Shown here in pieces: positions 47,091-59,098 of a stretch of 64,000 nt of DNA (positions within the stretch are counted from its first letter, which is position 1; each line of letters begins with the position of its first letter). The position numbers and the translations under genes were made by a program. This DNA comes from Halichondria panicea (lineage: Eukaryota; Porifera; Demospongiae; Suberitida; Halichondriidae), in NCBI RefSeq assembly GCF_963675165.1, contig NC_087386.1:5653566-5717565 (forward strand). Reading direction: 5' to 3'. The notes under the pieces are model-generated. The model did no database searches, had not been told where the DNA came from, and was given only the letters and a program-made list of their open reading frames with translations.

Positions 47091-47897
47091 CCTATTACTA
47101 GAATAATTATTTTGTTGGTGAAAAACCTTAGCAAATGAGCAGACCCTTTGCTAGATCTAACTATCGGGTTCTGGCGAGGATCGTGTGTATTTACTAGTAA
47201 TAATTTAGGTTTTGCGATTTTATTGTTGCGAATTGATCAACCCTCGCCAAGTTCGCATAATTATGTTTGATGCTTGCAAAACATTAGTGATACAGAGAGT
47301 GTCTAGTGGGCAAGTAGTGGCTTACCAAGGTTGTCCAGCTTAAAGTGGAGGCAGCGTGGTCCAGGCTCTCATAGTCCTCTGGTTTGACCATGAACCCCAA
47401 CACCTCGGTGTTCAGAATGTGCATAGGCAGATCTACAGTGGAGGGAAGGGGACAATTCAAACTTGTTCTACATGTACATACATGTACCATAATAAAGTGC
47501 ACAGGTCAGCAAATAATGTATTCAGTGCAAGCCTCGTACATATAGACAAGTTATCCCCTCCCTATGGACTGTACACGCACTGACTTACCTTTGCTGATCC
47601 ATCAGAATCCGTAGTGTCCTGTTGTTCACCAGAAAGTTGTCACAGTCTAGCCGCTGAATAAACAACAATTGTATAGTTAATCTGAGCTAGATACTGTGGA
47701 TACCAAAATTGCAATAACTAAAACTGTATCTACTACTGTCTTGGGCAGACTAACAGTGGTTGAAATAAAGAGGTGGTCTGCTAACACAGGTCCATGCTGT
47801 GGAGACTATGGGCCCCATTAACCTGGCTGTATTATAGAGGGTGACCTGCTTACAGGGTGACCACTATAGACAGGTTTCACTGTATCATAATGGCACA

Positions 47898-48290
47898 GTG
47901 CATCCAGCTTAGAGAGTAGATTACCACAAATTTGTGAGTAGCTGTACTTAAATGTAAATCTCGGAACCTTTCTAAGAAATTGTGCTGATACTAATGTGTA
48001 GGTGAATGACCAAGCTACAACATACTCAAAAATGTTTCCATGGAAACATAAGGTGGTGGGTTTGTGGTAATTAATAGAACAACAACAAATTGTTATAGTG
48101 GTTGATAAAGGGCATTGGTTTGTGGTTTGCAGCTGCTGATGTCATCAAAACAGTAGAAAATAGTAATTATGTAGCTTTTCAGTGTTATCTCAACAATGGG
48201 ATATAGGATGTTCTTGGTATCAAAATGTAGCCCATTTATCTGTTAACTTACTACAGAAAATTAATTTGAAAGCTAAGCTATTAATTTGTC
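47898..48290. mobile_element. Left part of a long-TIR element
   Basis: Starts CAGTGCATCCAGCTTAGAGA, as does the complete element at 62581-63293. The right arm is missing; homology ends at about 48290, where ACBD6-like intron sequence resumes. Confidence 0.6.
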
Positions 48291-48948
48291 AGAAGTTATT
48301 ACTCGCAAATAGAAAAAGATCTCCAAGGTTACCATAGATACACAGCCAAACTGACTTCCCTGATCACTATTCAGTAGAGGGAGCATTGGACTCAAACAAA
48401 GATCTACAAACAGACAGCTAGCTTCAACATGTATTAACACACAAGCACCCTCTGTAAAGGAATACTCCATCTCTCACCATAATGAAGAGGTGTCTGATTG
48501 TCTGTGTCCTCAATATTAACATCTGCTCCCCTCTTCACAAGTAGTTTCACCATGTTCAGGTTGCCACGGTCACAGGCCCAGTGAAGAAGACCCATCCCCT
48601 GTATCATGAAATGCATCTCTATAATTATACATGTGCAAGTATGTGTACAGCATTCTACAATTAGCATTAGTCTCAAACATTAAACACGCTCAGTTAGTTC
48701 AAATTATACAGCAATTTTCTTATAATTGGAGAGTCTTTTCAGAATGTGTATATCAACTATATAACTATTTTGGCACATAATTACAGGAATGAACTATATT
48801 ATAACATTATTAACCTGTCTACTCACCTCTTGGTCAGTTTGATTGACATTGGTGTCAGAGAGTAGAGATCGTAATTTCTTTTCATTCCCCTCCTTACACC
48901 AGTCGAACATTGTCTTCTTGTCGTCAGTTAGTGCCTCCTCTGTGTCTC

Positions 48949-50290
48949 ATCCAGCCAGAGTGCTCCCCTGCATGACCAGAGTCCCCACAATGGCAGCCAT
49001 TCCAGCACGCCCCTCGTTACCAGGCACCTCAACACCGTACACCACCACATCCGTCAACTTCAACACAGTAGCAATACGAGTCTCAACCTCTGCCGTGGAT
49101 ACGTTCTCCCCCTTCCAACGAAACGTGTCCCCAGATCAATCACACAAATACACCCAACCTTCCTCGTCAATGTGCATAATGTCTCCACTTCTGAAAAAGC
49201 ATCTCCTGCTTTGAAACAATTCCTAAGAATTTTTTTTGCCGAGTTTTCGTTGTTTCGATATCCGTAGAAGGGAGAGACTTTAGTAATCTCACAAACAGTT
49301 TCACCAGGTTCGCTCACACCACACTCAACACAGAAACCATTCTCATCTCTTAGGTAATCGCCAGTCTCTGGATGAAGCTTCAGGATAGTGACGTTTTGAA
49401 TGGACGGTACAAACAGTGGGAGAGCTCCAACAGGCCCTGGCTTGTTGTCAATGTTGATGATACCAAAGTTGCCCTCAGTGGAGCCATAAAACTCGATAAT
49501 GTGATCCACTTCAAATCGTTTCTGGAACTCCAGCCACAGCTCTTTTCTGAGTCCTGCAGTGATGATTAGACGTACTTTGTGTGTCAGTGGATTGAGGGGG
49601 TTGAGCCAACACGTAGCGATTCAACTCCCCAATCGTGCACACCATCTGCACAGTGGGGGAGTAAGTGGATATAAATGAAGTGATGTCACCCGTACACAGT
49701 GATACATAGCTCAAGTTGTGTAGTGAAAGCAAAGGCAAGAATAGCTGAAAGCATAACAACACGTACTGTCTATCTAAGACATTAATGTAAGTGGGTCAGC
49801 CCCAGTCAATTAGCCAACTCACAGTGCAGTTGTACTTTGCACTATCAGTCCAACAGTGTTTGGCAGAGAGTGGCTCCTGTGTAGATCATAGGCCCTCCAC
49901 CGTGTGCGAGGCCGTGGGAATGGTAGAGGGGCAGGACAGAGTACACACAGTCACTGTCAGTCGTAGACTCGCCAGCCAGCCCTTGAGAAAGGGACTGGTC
50001 AAACTCCGTGTAGAGACTCGTGTAATGTTTGCCACGATATTTGTGGCAACTAACCGCATGCGGTTACCGCAAGATCAATGATAGTGACGTTCACTAGAAA
50101 ACTCTACGTATCACATGCAGTATACTGACGTCAATAAAACCGCAGCCACTTAAAATATTTTCTGATATGCTGACTGTGCAACACAAGTCTCAACACGGAG
50201 TTTGACCAGTCTACTGTTTGCCTGCAACAGTGACGGCATGCGAGTCTATGTCAGTCACTCCTCCGGCAATCACAGATCAAAAGATCATTA
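48949..50290 (-). pseudogene. SLC27A-type (FATP) acyl-CoA synthetase fragment 1
   Basis: Fragment of a long/very-long-chain acyl-CoA synthetase of the fatty-acid transport protein family. Transcript order: part at about 49823-49962 (SVLPLYHSHGLAHGGGPMIY), then about 48949-49645 ([63 protein letters not shown]). The AMP-binding STEGN motif and the [11 protein letters not shown] signature identify it. It is broken at least four ways: a deletion before WTDSAKYNC (the intact form is at 63713), a shift in a C-run near 49605, a shift in a T-run near 49205 and a TGA just before [10 protein letters not shown] 286-bp element interrupts it at 49963. It ends by fusion to ACBD6 sequence. Confidence 0.82.
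49963..50248. mobile_element. 286-bp TIR element with 8-bp target duplication
   Basis: Flanked on both sides by TGTCAGTC. Ends GTAGACTCGC and GCGAGTCTAT are inverted. A second, longer internal inverted pair is GACTGGTCAAACTCCGTGT and ACACGGAGTTTGACCAGTC. The paralogous sequence near 63866 (CACTGTCAGTCACTCC) is the uninterrupted site. The 8-bp duplication suggests a hAT-like mechanism. Confidence 0.8.
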
Positions 50291-50333
50291 AGCCTCTGAA
50301 ATACACCGCGGTTACAGAATACCAATTATTTGG

Positions 50334-50399
50334 GCATGCGCAGTAGGAGTTTGTGTCATATGACCAAAGAGATCTCCCCTTTTTCTGCAAAAGTCCAAA
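50334..50399 (+). promoter_or_regulatory. Kinase C proximal promoter / 5' UTR
   Basis: GGGCATGCGCAGTA, TCATATGACCAA and CCCCTTTTTCTGCAAAA precede the ATG, closely matching kinase B. The upstream neighbour is the SLC27A pseudogene instead of COLGALT exon 1, so the former divergent partner has been lost. Confidence 0.45.
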
Positions 50400-53300
50400 A
50401 TGGCTACAAGAAGTGACCTTGATGCTCTGGTGGTCCAGGTGGAAGGATTGGGTCTAGAGGAGAACAAAGCTGGTCATGGGGCTTATGGCTGTGTCTTTAG
50501 AGTGACGGTGAATGGAAGAGACTGCATTGCTAAGAAGGTACACCACATATTGCTCCAAGAGCAATCCCTTGGACAGAGGGAGAGGATTTTAACAAATTTC
50601 CGTCATGAGTGTCATATTCTGAGCGGTCTGGATCACCCTAACATTGTCGGTTTCGTTGGAGTCCATTACGGCCGCGATAAGAACGACATCAGTCTAATAA
50701 TGGAGAGGCTTCATTCCGACTTGGCCAAATTCCTTGAAACCCATCGAGACACGAATATCGCCACTAGAATCCATATCCTGTATGATGTATCCAAGGGCCT
50801 ACACTATCTCCACTCTCTGACCCCTCCCCTCATCCATCGTGACCTCACTGCTCCCAACATCCTGCTCACTGAGGACCTCACTGCCAAGATCGGAGACCTG
50901 GGTGTCTCCAGGTATGTTTTGTTTTTTTGCAACAAAGGAAAATGTTTTTTTTTTATGAGTTAGAGACAAAAAGGAGATTTACTTAAGGCCACTCCAAGTG
51001 ATACTCTGGTTTCTGGTCCACCGCCCGCATCAGATTTTATTCTTGGATTTCTATCTCATTATTAGCCTCCTTCACCGGCCTTCCCTAGCGGGAAATGCGG
51101 CCTGGGATCGAGGCTATCTCATTATTGGATTTCTATCTCATTATTTCTACTACGCATGCGCAAAATGGTCCATGTGGTACAAAATGTGTGATAATGATAT
51201 TCATTTGCAAAATGATGAGATTCATAAGGTGAAATTGATAATGACATAATGAGAAAAGCCGCCCGCCCGCATGCAATTAGAAAAACTTCAGGACCAGAAA
51301 CCAGAGTGTCACTTGGAGTGGCCTAATGTGGGAAAACAAAGGCAGACATGTAAAACCTAATGTTCATTTGCAGGTATGTTGATCTGGAGAGATTGACTCA
51401 TGTTCTGACAAACGTCCCGGGAAATCCAACCTACATGCCTCCCGAGTGTCATGTGGAGCCGCCCACCTACACTACCAAGCTGGACATCTTCTCATTCGGT
51501 CATCTCATCATTCACACTGTTATTGGTGATTTCCCTAAAGTCAAGAACGTACCTCAAAGTATTCGCAACTATTTCAACTCTATCAGAGGAAAGGAGGAGC
51601 TCATGCGTCGAAGCACTGCTGTCCATGGTGACAAAATGGGGGAGAAACACGCTCTTTATCCTCTTGTTGTTAGCTGCCTCCATGACCGACCTCAACAGAG
51701 ACCATCAGTTGACGAAGTGATTGTCTCACTCAGAAAGCTGTGTCTACAGCACCCCAGGATGGTACGTGAGTGAGTGGGTGGAGGTATCAAATGTGCATTG
51801 TCAGCTTATATAGTGTTAGTGTCGACTGTATGCTGGTACTTCTGTGTGGGTGGCTATAGAATCTTGAACAGTATATAACATGTACATAACAATTTTTGTC
51901 ATTCCATATTTTGGGTGTGTTTACTGATAATGTATTTTCTCCCAGGAATTTCTGGATGCTTGTAAGACGGGCAATGTGGGTGTGGTTCTGGAGCTACTTG
52001 AGTGTGGGGCTGATCCCAACCAGGCAGACAAGGTGAGGGGAATACTGTCTACAGTGCCAAATGTCCGTTAGTTAATGATATTGTCTCTACAGGATGGTGC
52101 AACTGCTCTTTTCTGGGCCAGTAGGAATGGACATGATGAGATAGTGAGGGTCCTCTTAGCAGCCAAGGCTACAGTCAACACTCAGAACAAGGTTGGTTTT
52201 GTTGTACAAACACATTTCCTACAATTTCCTTTTACATTGTTTTCCTCCTATGTACAGTGGGGAGAGACCTCTCTTTGGATAGCTAGTTTCTATGGTCACC
52301 AGAAATGTATGGAGCTCCTAATTGACCCTGGGGCCAATGTTGATGTACCCAATGAGGTGAGTGTAAGTAGCTATATACACATAGCCTCGATTCCAGGCCG
52401 ATTAAAGTACGGCCTGGTACTTATTGCATGGTGATAGTGAGCATGTGATACCAGAATCTGGGGAATCCCCTCTATTCTTTCTTCCCGATCTATTTGCTAT
52501 CTATGTACATCAGCTTAGCTCTCTATTGTGTTGTTCCAGAAGGCTTTCACACTAGTCTGAAGCCAGAAGAGGCTCTCATCCACCTCTATGACGGCTGTAT
52601 GGTCAGGATATCTTAGCTTTGATCTGTACAGGCTGTGGGAAGTGTATGGTGCCTCTTGACTGCTTCTTGCGAAGAAAACCTGGCTATAGGACCATCGTGG
52701 ACGTAGATGAGAGCCTCTAAACTAGTGTTCAAGCCTTCTAAGCAATAGATACAGCTTCACGGAACTCAGTATGGAGATAAAATATTACGGAACATATTCT
52801 TAGTAAAGGGACTAAATTACGGGTACTAAGGTTTTACGTTTGTAGTACGATTACCATATTCAGGCTGTATTTAATGCCGCCTGGAATCAAGGCTACTATA
52901 CACACATCTCAGAGGCCACTAGCCACAGAGCCTCCCCATGTTCTGTTGACCTGGTCCATTAGACACCAGAGCTAGTCATGTTTGTGTAGAGAGCACTGGT
53001 AGTTGGTGTACCGAGGTACGACACGCATCTCGTGATCTCTCTTTTAATTGCATTCCAATGTAATGCACAATAACTTTGACGAAGGTTCAAGGGTAGTATA
53101 GTTTAGACCTAGAGGTAACTGTTCCGTCGCTGAACCCGTAAACGTCATTACAATGGAATATTCAATTAAAAAACAATATCGTACCTCCTCTGCCCTGACA
53201 TTAGTGTAGATAGTCATGTGATATTGTATGAGTGATATTGTGTAATGAGTGGATCTGTACTATCTTGACTCTGTACAGGATGGAGCCACAGCATTGTGGG

Positions 53301-56300
53301 TAGCTGCTCAGAATGGTCATGTGAGGGCAGTGGAATTATTGATTGCTGCTAAGGCTGGAGTTGACATTCAAAATAAGGTGAGATTTACTAGAGTAGTGGA
53401 TTGAGTAGTGGATTAGCTGGTCCAGTTGCGGGTTAGTGTAAAGCTGGAATGCGGAATAGAACGGAATATGGAATGGCTAAAAAGAGAGCTGCTGATGGTG
53501 CTCTGTATTTTTTTAGTGTAGTATGACTTAAATACTTGTTAAAGTGCTACAGAATCCTTTTATAGACACAAAGCTAATTTTAGAAGACTGTTATGTAAAA
53601 AAAGTAGACTGAGTATAATTATAGTAGCAACATTGAACATTACAAATACACATAATTATACGTGTCTATAGCCTTAGCGAAGTAATTATGTTGTGCCCAA
53701 AGTAAGGTGGAGTGTGAAGTCTATAGCTATACAGGACACTCCAAAGCTATACCTTTCTTCTATCTGCATGCCTGCAAAGTTTTGGCCCTTGGTGAAACTT
53801 TAAACGATTTGTGCGTGTTGAAGACACACTGACCAAGCATTTTGCCATTGATTTCCACACACATTGGGTTGTGGAGTCAGCAAATTCCACATTTATACTC
53901 TCAACAATGAAATTGTTATCTCAATATCTACCACTGTGCAACAGTGTGTGTAAGTTGTTGATCCTCTTTCCAATAACAGGTGTCATGTGATGATTACAGC
54001 CAGCTACATGTTCCGTTCCATATCTGCATTCTAGCTTTTACACTAACCCTCCAGTTGCTGTTATACATAATTATAATTATGGTTTATGGTCTATATAACA
54101 CAGGACAACCAGACAGCTCTGTATGCATGTAGCCAGTAACAACAGCATCGTGATCTCTCTTTTAATTGCATTCCAATCTTTTTTACATTGGTTTTCAATG
54201 TAGTGTGTTCCCTACAATAACTCTGTTATTCTGTGACTAAGGCTCAAGGGTAGTATAGTTTAGACATAGATCTAACTGTTTTCGTCGCTGAACCCCAGTG
54301 AACCCTATTCAGTTAGGAGATATGCTTGCTACAAATATTGAGAGCACTGCACCGTTCATATACATCTGGACGAGTTCTAACCAGGACCTCAGCTGGAGAA
54401 ACACTATAGCTAGCCATAGAGACCTTGAGCAACGTACAGAGCTAGCTAAACAGCTAGTTACAAGCGTTCTACAGGCCTATAGAGTTTGTCGTGACAAGGT
54501 CGCGGTTAAGGTTACAGTATACTAATTGCTCATCAATGATTCATAAGATATTTATTTCTCATCACAACGTTATTTTTGTAACTTGCAACGATTATCAATG
54601 GAAAGAGAACATGGAACAATGCTAGCTACAATAATAACTCAGAGTTTATATGTCTTGTAATCCAATGAAGTGGTCTGAGGTCAGCTGGAAAAACTGAGTA
54701 TTTTGTCGTCAAATTTTGTTGACTGCATAGCTTCTAGGTTGTCTTCCTGACCAGTATTCGATGCCTGAAGACTTACTGGAGGGCGACTCGAAGAGATCTT
54801 GTTCATAGAGACCTTACAGCAAAAAATATATCCTTGTTACTACTCTACAGTCGCTATATTAGCCTACAAAAACAGCTAGAAAAATGGCCGTAACTTTGTT
54901 GTAACTTACTTACTCTCTTGGGAAAAACTCTTCTAGTCACACTGCCCCTTTATTCGTATAATAAGAAACAGCAGAGTATACGGTAAGGAGGGATTTCCTG
55001 GTGCCTGGAATTAACGCAGAATAACCATTGCCAGATGAGAGCCATTTTACTAGCTGAACTACATTGAACACCCACGCAGATTTGAGCGTGGGTGGAACAG
55101 TATACCGTAACCTTAACTACCAGCTAAACAAACGTCATCACAAATGAAGATTTCAATTAAATAAGTGTCGTACCTCCTCTGCCCTGACATTAGTGTAGAT
55201 AGTCATGTGATATTGTATGAGTGATAATATTATTGTGTAATGAGTGGATCTGTACTATCTTGACTCTGTGCAGAATGGAGCCACAGCATTGTACGTGGCC
55301 AGTAAGGAGGGTCACTGTGGAGTTGTTAGAATGTTGTTGGAGGCCAAGGCTGACGTTCACAACAAGACTAATGTGAGTCACGCTGCATGGTGGTCTTTGT
55401 GTACTCTGCTGATTCCATGGTTGAGTGTGTACTGTCACCTCTGTGTTAGTCTCGTTCCTAGGCCGCTTTTTTCGAAGGGGAAAAGGCCTGGTGTCCATTG
55501 CTTGGGTGTTAGTGCGCATGGTAATCGTGCACTAATGTAAAACTTTTGCAAACTAGTCTGTTTACTAGGAATATGTTCCGTAATACGTACTTCCATACTG
55601 AAGCTATGGCTTATGCCCTCTATTGCGTTGGCCAAGAAAGCTGGTACACTTAGTCTGAAGTCTGAGGCCAGTAGTCTCTAGTTCTACGATGGTCGTATAG
55701 TTGTCTTCTCAAGCAGCAGTTAGAAGTACCATAGGAAGCATGCACAATGACCTGCTATAGCCAGTCCTTCCAAGCTCAGACATTCCGACCATACGACTGT
55801 CGTGAAGTAGACGAGAGGCTCTTCTGGCTTCAGACTAGTGTGCAAGCCTTCTTGATCAACACAATAGAAGCACAGCATGGTAGATAGGGGGAAAAGAAGG
55901 GGATTCCCCATATTTTACAGCATAACTAAGCGCTATCAGTAGACACCAGGCCGCATTTTCCTCCCTTCCATTCCTTATAAAAAAATTGGCCTGGGAACGA
56001 GGCTACCTCTGTGTATGAGTGGACTGAGTAGTGGAGAGTGTACAATTAGCTGGTCCAGTTGCTGTGATATATAACTATATGGTTTATGGTCTATAACAGG
56101 ACAACCAGACAGCTCTGTTTGTAGCCAGTAGGAATGGACATGATGAGATAGTGAGGGTCCTCTTAGCAGCCAAGGCTACAGTCAACACTCAGGAGAAGGT
56201 TGGTTTTGTTGTACAAACACATTTCCCACAACATGCTGTTTACATTGTTTTCCTCCTATGTACAGTCGGGAGCGACCCCTCTTTGGACAGCCAGTTTCAG

Positions 56301-58269
56301 TGGTCACCAGAAATGTATGGAGCTCCTAATCGATGCTGGGGCCAATGTTGATGTACCCAAAGAGGTGAGTGTAAGTAGCTGTACACACATCTCAGAGGCC
56401 ACTAGCCACAAAGCCTCCCCATGTTCTGTTGGTCCATTAGACACCAGAGCTAGTCATGTTTGTGTAGAGAGCACTGGTAGTTGGTGTACCGAGGTACGAC
56501 ACGCATCTCGTGATCTCTCTTTTAATTGCATTCCAATAATTTTACAATGTAATGCACAATAACTTTGACTAAGGCTCAAGGGTAGTATAGTTTAGACCTA
56601 GATCTAACTGTTTCCGTCACTGAACCTCAGCTTCCATTAAAGATAAGGCCTGCTACTGACTGCTTGCGCATGGATATTTTTCCTGTAAAAGTCCTATATT
56701 TAACAGTGAAAATATCCTGACAAAGAATACAAATTCTTATTGAAAGTCATACACAGAGCTATATATAGCTAGCTAGCTAGAGACAGAGCTATAGGCTTGT
56801 TGTACAGCTATTTTCTTTCAGTAGCAGTAGTATAGTAGACTTTCATCGAAGTTAGTATTAGATGGGCGTGGCCTGTCCATATAGGCTATTGTCAGCCTTC
56901 ACTCCGTTCAGACGATTGTCATCCACACTGTTGCTAGTTATGAGTCTTTTGTTAACATAGCAGGCTATGGGTAGCTATCAGAATGCTATCAGATGGGCTA
57001 GAAACCTTCAATCAAACTTTCTATACCGTATAGCGCGCGGATTTCGTGGGTTAGCAATCCTACACGAAAATTAAGTGGACGAAAATTGTTAGAATTATCT
57101 GCTATAACAAAGATTAAAATAAAAGGCGTGTCTTCCGATAAGCAGTCATTCCACAAACATTGTGCAACGAAATGGTTTTAGAGGCCATTCCACGAAATAT
57201 AAGTGCCTGTACGGTATGTGACATCATTGTTTTACTGAGCATACACGTTGTTATCCTGTGTTAGCCGGTATCTGGCTCTCGGAGGAAGTGCGGCCTGGGA
57301 TCGAGGCTAGTGTATCCCCTGACATTAGTGTAGATAGTCATGTGATATTGTATAATGAGTGGGTCTGTGATGAGTTATGGTCAGAAGAGGAATAGCATCG
57401 CTTTCTTAAGGGGATTATGAAAATTAACATTTTTGTTTTGGATTCTTGACCTTAATTTGCTGCATATAGCAGCTAACGCTTTTGTTTAATCGTTTATTTG
57501 CCTGCTTGAAAAGCTTATTATCTAGATCTATCCACGCAGCAAACACCAGTACATCAAAATGCATACCCTTAGTCACAGAAGGTTAAGTTTCTGGTTTCAA
57601 ATAAAAGGTCAAAGGTTGCAATTAAGTCCTCTCAAGTTAGTTTCTGGATCAGCTGATTTCTGTTGTATTAATTGGTGATGTATAAACTCAGGGGCGCGAG
57701 GGTGAACTCACTTTTACATCTATAGCCGGTATTTTAATAAATGACCTTTTGACCCTCGCACTCCTCTGAATAATGGTTCACATGCTCACACTATCTTGAC
57801 TCTGTACAGGATGGAGCCACTGCGTTGTATGCAGCTGCTTATAATGGTCATGTGAGGGCAGTGGAATTATTAATTGCTGCAAAGGCTAGAGTTGACATTC
57901 AAAAGAAGGTGAGATTTACTGCTTGTTTGGTTTAAATTATTTTGTTATTGTACAGGATGGTTGGACGGCATTGCACATGGCCAGTTATAATGGTCACTGT
58001 GGAGTTGTTAGAATGTTGTTGGAGGCCAAGGCTGACGTCAACATCAAGACTAATGTGAGTCACGCTGCATGATTGTATAATTATGATAATGGTAGCAACT
58101 GTTCATCACCATGGCAACAGTATGTCCACTGTTTATGTGTAATTGTGTTAAAATTCCTTATTTCCCTTCATCACTAACTGCTCACATACCCACTATACAG
58201 GACGGACGTACTGCCTATGATGTGGCTAGTAGGAATGGACACACTCAAGTGTGTGAACTACTACACTGA
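50400..58269 (+). CDS. Kinase-ankyrin gene C: kinase domain split by a new intron, 10 ankyrin repeats
   Basis: Exons: 50400-50911, 51374-51761, 51946-52032, 52093-52191, 52258-52356, 53279-53377, 55274-55372, 56100-56198, 56266-56364, 57810-57908, 57956-58054, 58201-58269; 615 codons plus stop. The kinase domain, a single exon in genes A and B, is cut after GDLGVS by a 462-bp intron with good sites (CAG/GTATGT and TTTGCAG/G); splicing restores SRYVDLERLTH. The glycine loop is GHGAYG instead of GSGAYG; HRDLTAPN, DLG and MPPE are kept. The ankyrin exons are open and phase 0. If the new intron were retained, translation would stop about 15 codons past the donor, before the activation segment ends. 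Between exons 57359 and 57775 is an insertion of unrecognised sequence not seen in A or B. Confidence 0.86.
50912..51373 (+). mobile_element. Insertion that created a new intron in kinase C
   Basis: The exon sequence on either side is duplicated: CAGGTATGTT at the left junction and CAGGTATGTT at the right. Genes A and B read CCAGATACGTTGATCTGG (B with GTGGACC) without interruption. The duplicated AGGT supplies the GT donor on one side and the AG acceptor on the other. Confidence 0.85.
50987..51323. mobile_element. TAA-flanked MITE inside the new kinase C intron
   Basis: Terminal inverted repeats of about 33 bp: GGCCACTCCAAGTGATACTC continuing to TTTCTGGTCC, and the inverse GGACCAGAAACC to CTTGGAGTGGCC. 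Flanked by TAA on both sides. A 3-bp TWA duplication with GGCC ends fits the PIF/Harbinger superfamily. A smaller element (about 51063-51115, ends AGCCTCC and GATCGAGGCT) is nested in it, flanked by ATCTCATTATT on both sides. Confidence 0.8.
55446..56004. mobile_element. TIR element with ACCTCTGTGT duplication, kinase C intron
   Basis: Same element and site as 24466 and 41544; ends TAGTCTCGTTCCTAGGCC and GGCCTGGGAACGAGGCT. Confidence 0.75.
57022..57217. mobile_element. Degenerate GCGCGAAATTTTCGAG MITE, kinase C
   Basis: Same site as in A and B, but about 50 bp shorter. The AAATTTTCGAG core of both terminal repeats is deleted; TATACCGTATAGCGCG and ACGGTAT remain as outer marks. Confidence 0.65.
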
Positions 58270-58519
58270 CTCTGTACCTTATTAACTGTACTGTTACCAT
58301 GGCAGCTAGCCTCTGATAGATACGTAGATTGCTTTACACTACATCATTTTGTCTTATAATTTTTGTGTCTACTGTTTCTCAACCATTGCCATGCATTTCA
58401 CCATACAGTTACATTTTCTTTAATCATGTAAAAATGGGGTCAAATAAGTGCATGGGAAATGTGCAAAATTAATAACAAAAGTAGATTCTTCAATTAAAAA
58501 GTTGTTGATAGTCACATAA

Positions 58520-58621
58520 TTATATTTTGAGGTAGGTTGCCATCACAATTTGCAATGTCTGTTCTTGCTTTGGCCACTTGCAGTAGATAAGAGATGACAG
58601 CATGATGATCACATGACACAG
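58520..58621 (-). pseudogene. ACBD6: ACBD6-like last exon, fragment 3
   Basis: A 102-bp exon with acceptor CTACAG encodes AVSCDHHAVISYLLQVAKA and ends GNLPQNI, stop. It closely matches 45362-45463. No upstream ankyrin exon is found before the right edge; COLGALT copy 4 follows directly. Confidence 0.7.
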
Positions 58622-59098
58622 CTGTAGAGGAAATACAATCAATCAATCAATCGCGAAAATCAAGGAATTTAAAAATATTATTACCACTAATTCATCAACC
58701 AGCTCAACTTCTATAGCGCTAGCTACATTAGACAGGTTTCACACAGTTACAAGTGCCCACAATGCAACAGGTAGCGATACTTTCTGTACACATCAACAAG
58801 TGTCCACTAACGCCCACTCACCTGCTGCCATATCGTGTGGTGACTAAGGAAACAGCCGACCTCTCCAAAGGTCATAGGTCGTTCTCCCCAAGGGTTCTTC
58901 CAGCCGGATAGGTACTTGATGCTCAGACTGTCCAGGTAGCTCTGATTCAACTGTCTGTACTGGCCAGGATAAAATAAACAAAAGAGGTTCTTTTAAATAT
59001 GAGTTCCCCACCACATCCTTGTGTATCAATTAGTGTGTATTGTCTTCTCCCCCATCCCTCTGTATTGTACAGCCAGTTATGTCTCCCCTCACACACAG

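Larger units (their letters stand above)
45682..47653 (-). pseudogene. COLGALT copy 3, internal fragment
   Basis: Retains only exons homologous to 3 (47589-47653), 6 (47326-47432), 7 (46284-46360), 8 (46091-46197) and 9 (45682-45814). Exons 1, 2, 4, 5 and 10-13 are gone. Exon 6 has lost 10 bp (107 instead of 117), shifting the frame. The exon 7 acceptor reads CACACGG, so its AG is destroyed. It shares with copy 4 the deletion that joins exon 6 to exon 3, so copies 3 and 4 have a common ancestor. Confidence 0.88.
45362..48948 (-). pseudogene. ACBD6: ACBD6-like fragment 2, interrupted by a COLGALT segment
   Basis: Exons in transcript order: 48837 to about 48948 (TMFDWCKEGNEKKLRSLLSD), 48478-48598 (LLHWACDRGNLNMVKLLVKR, then GADVNIED and PLHY) and 45362-45463 (AVSCDHHAVISYLLQV, ending GNLPQNI, stop). 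These exons are open and in matching phase; they match the ankyrin tail of ACBD6. No acyl-CoA-binding domain lies upstream: the first exon fuses at about 48948 to SLC27A-like sequence. The last intron contains the whole COLGALT copy 3 segment (about 45545-47890). The functional ACBD6 gene is presumably elsewhere. Confidence 0.75.
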
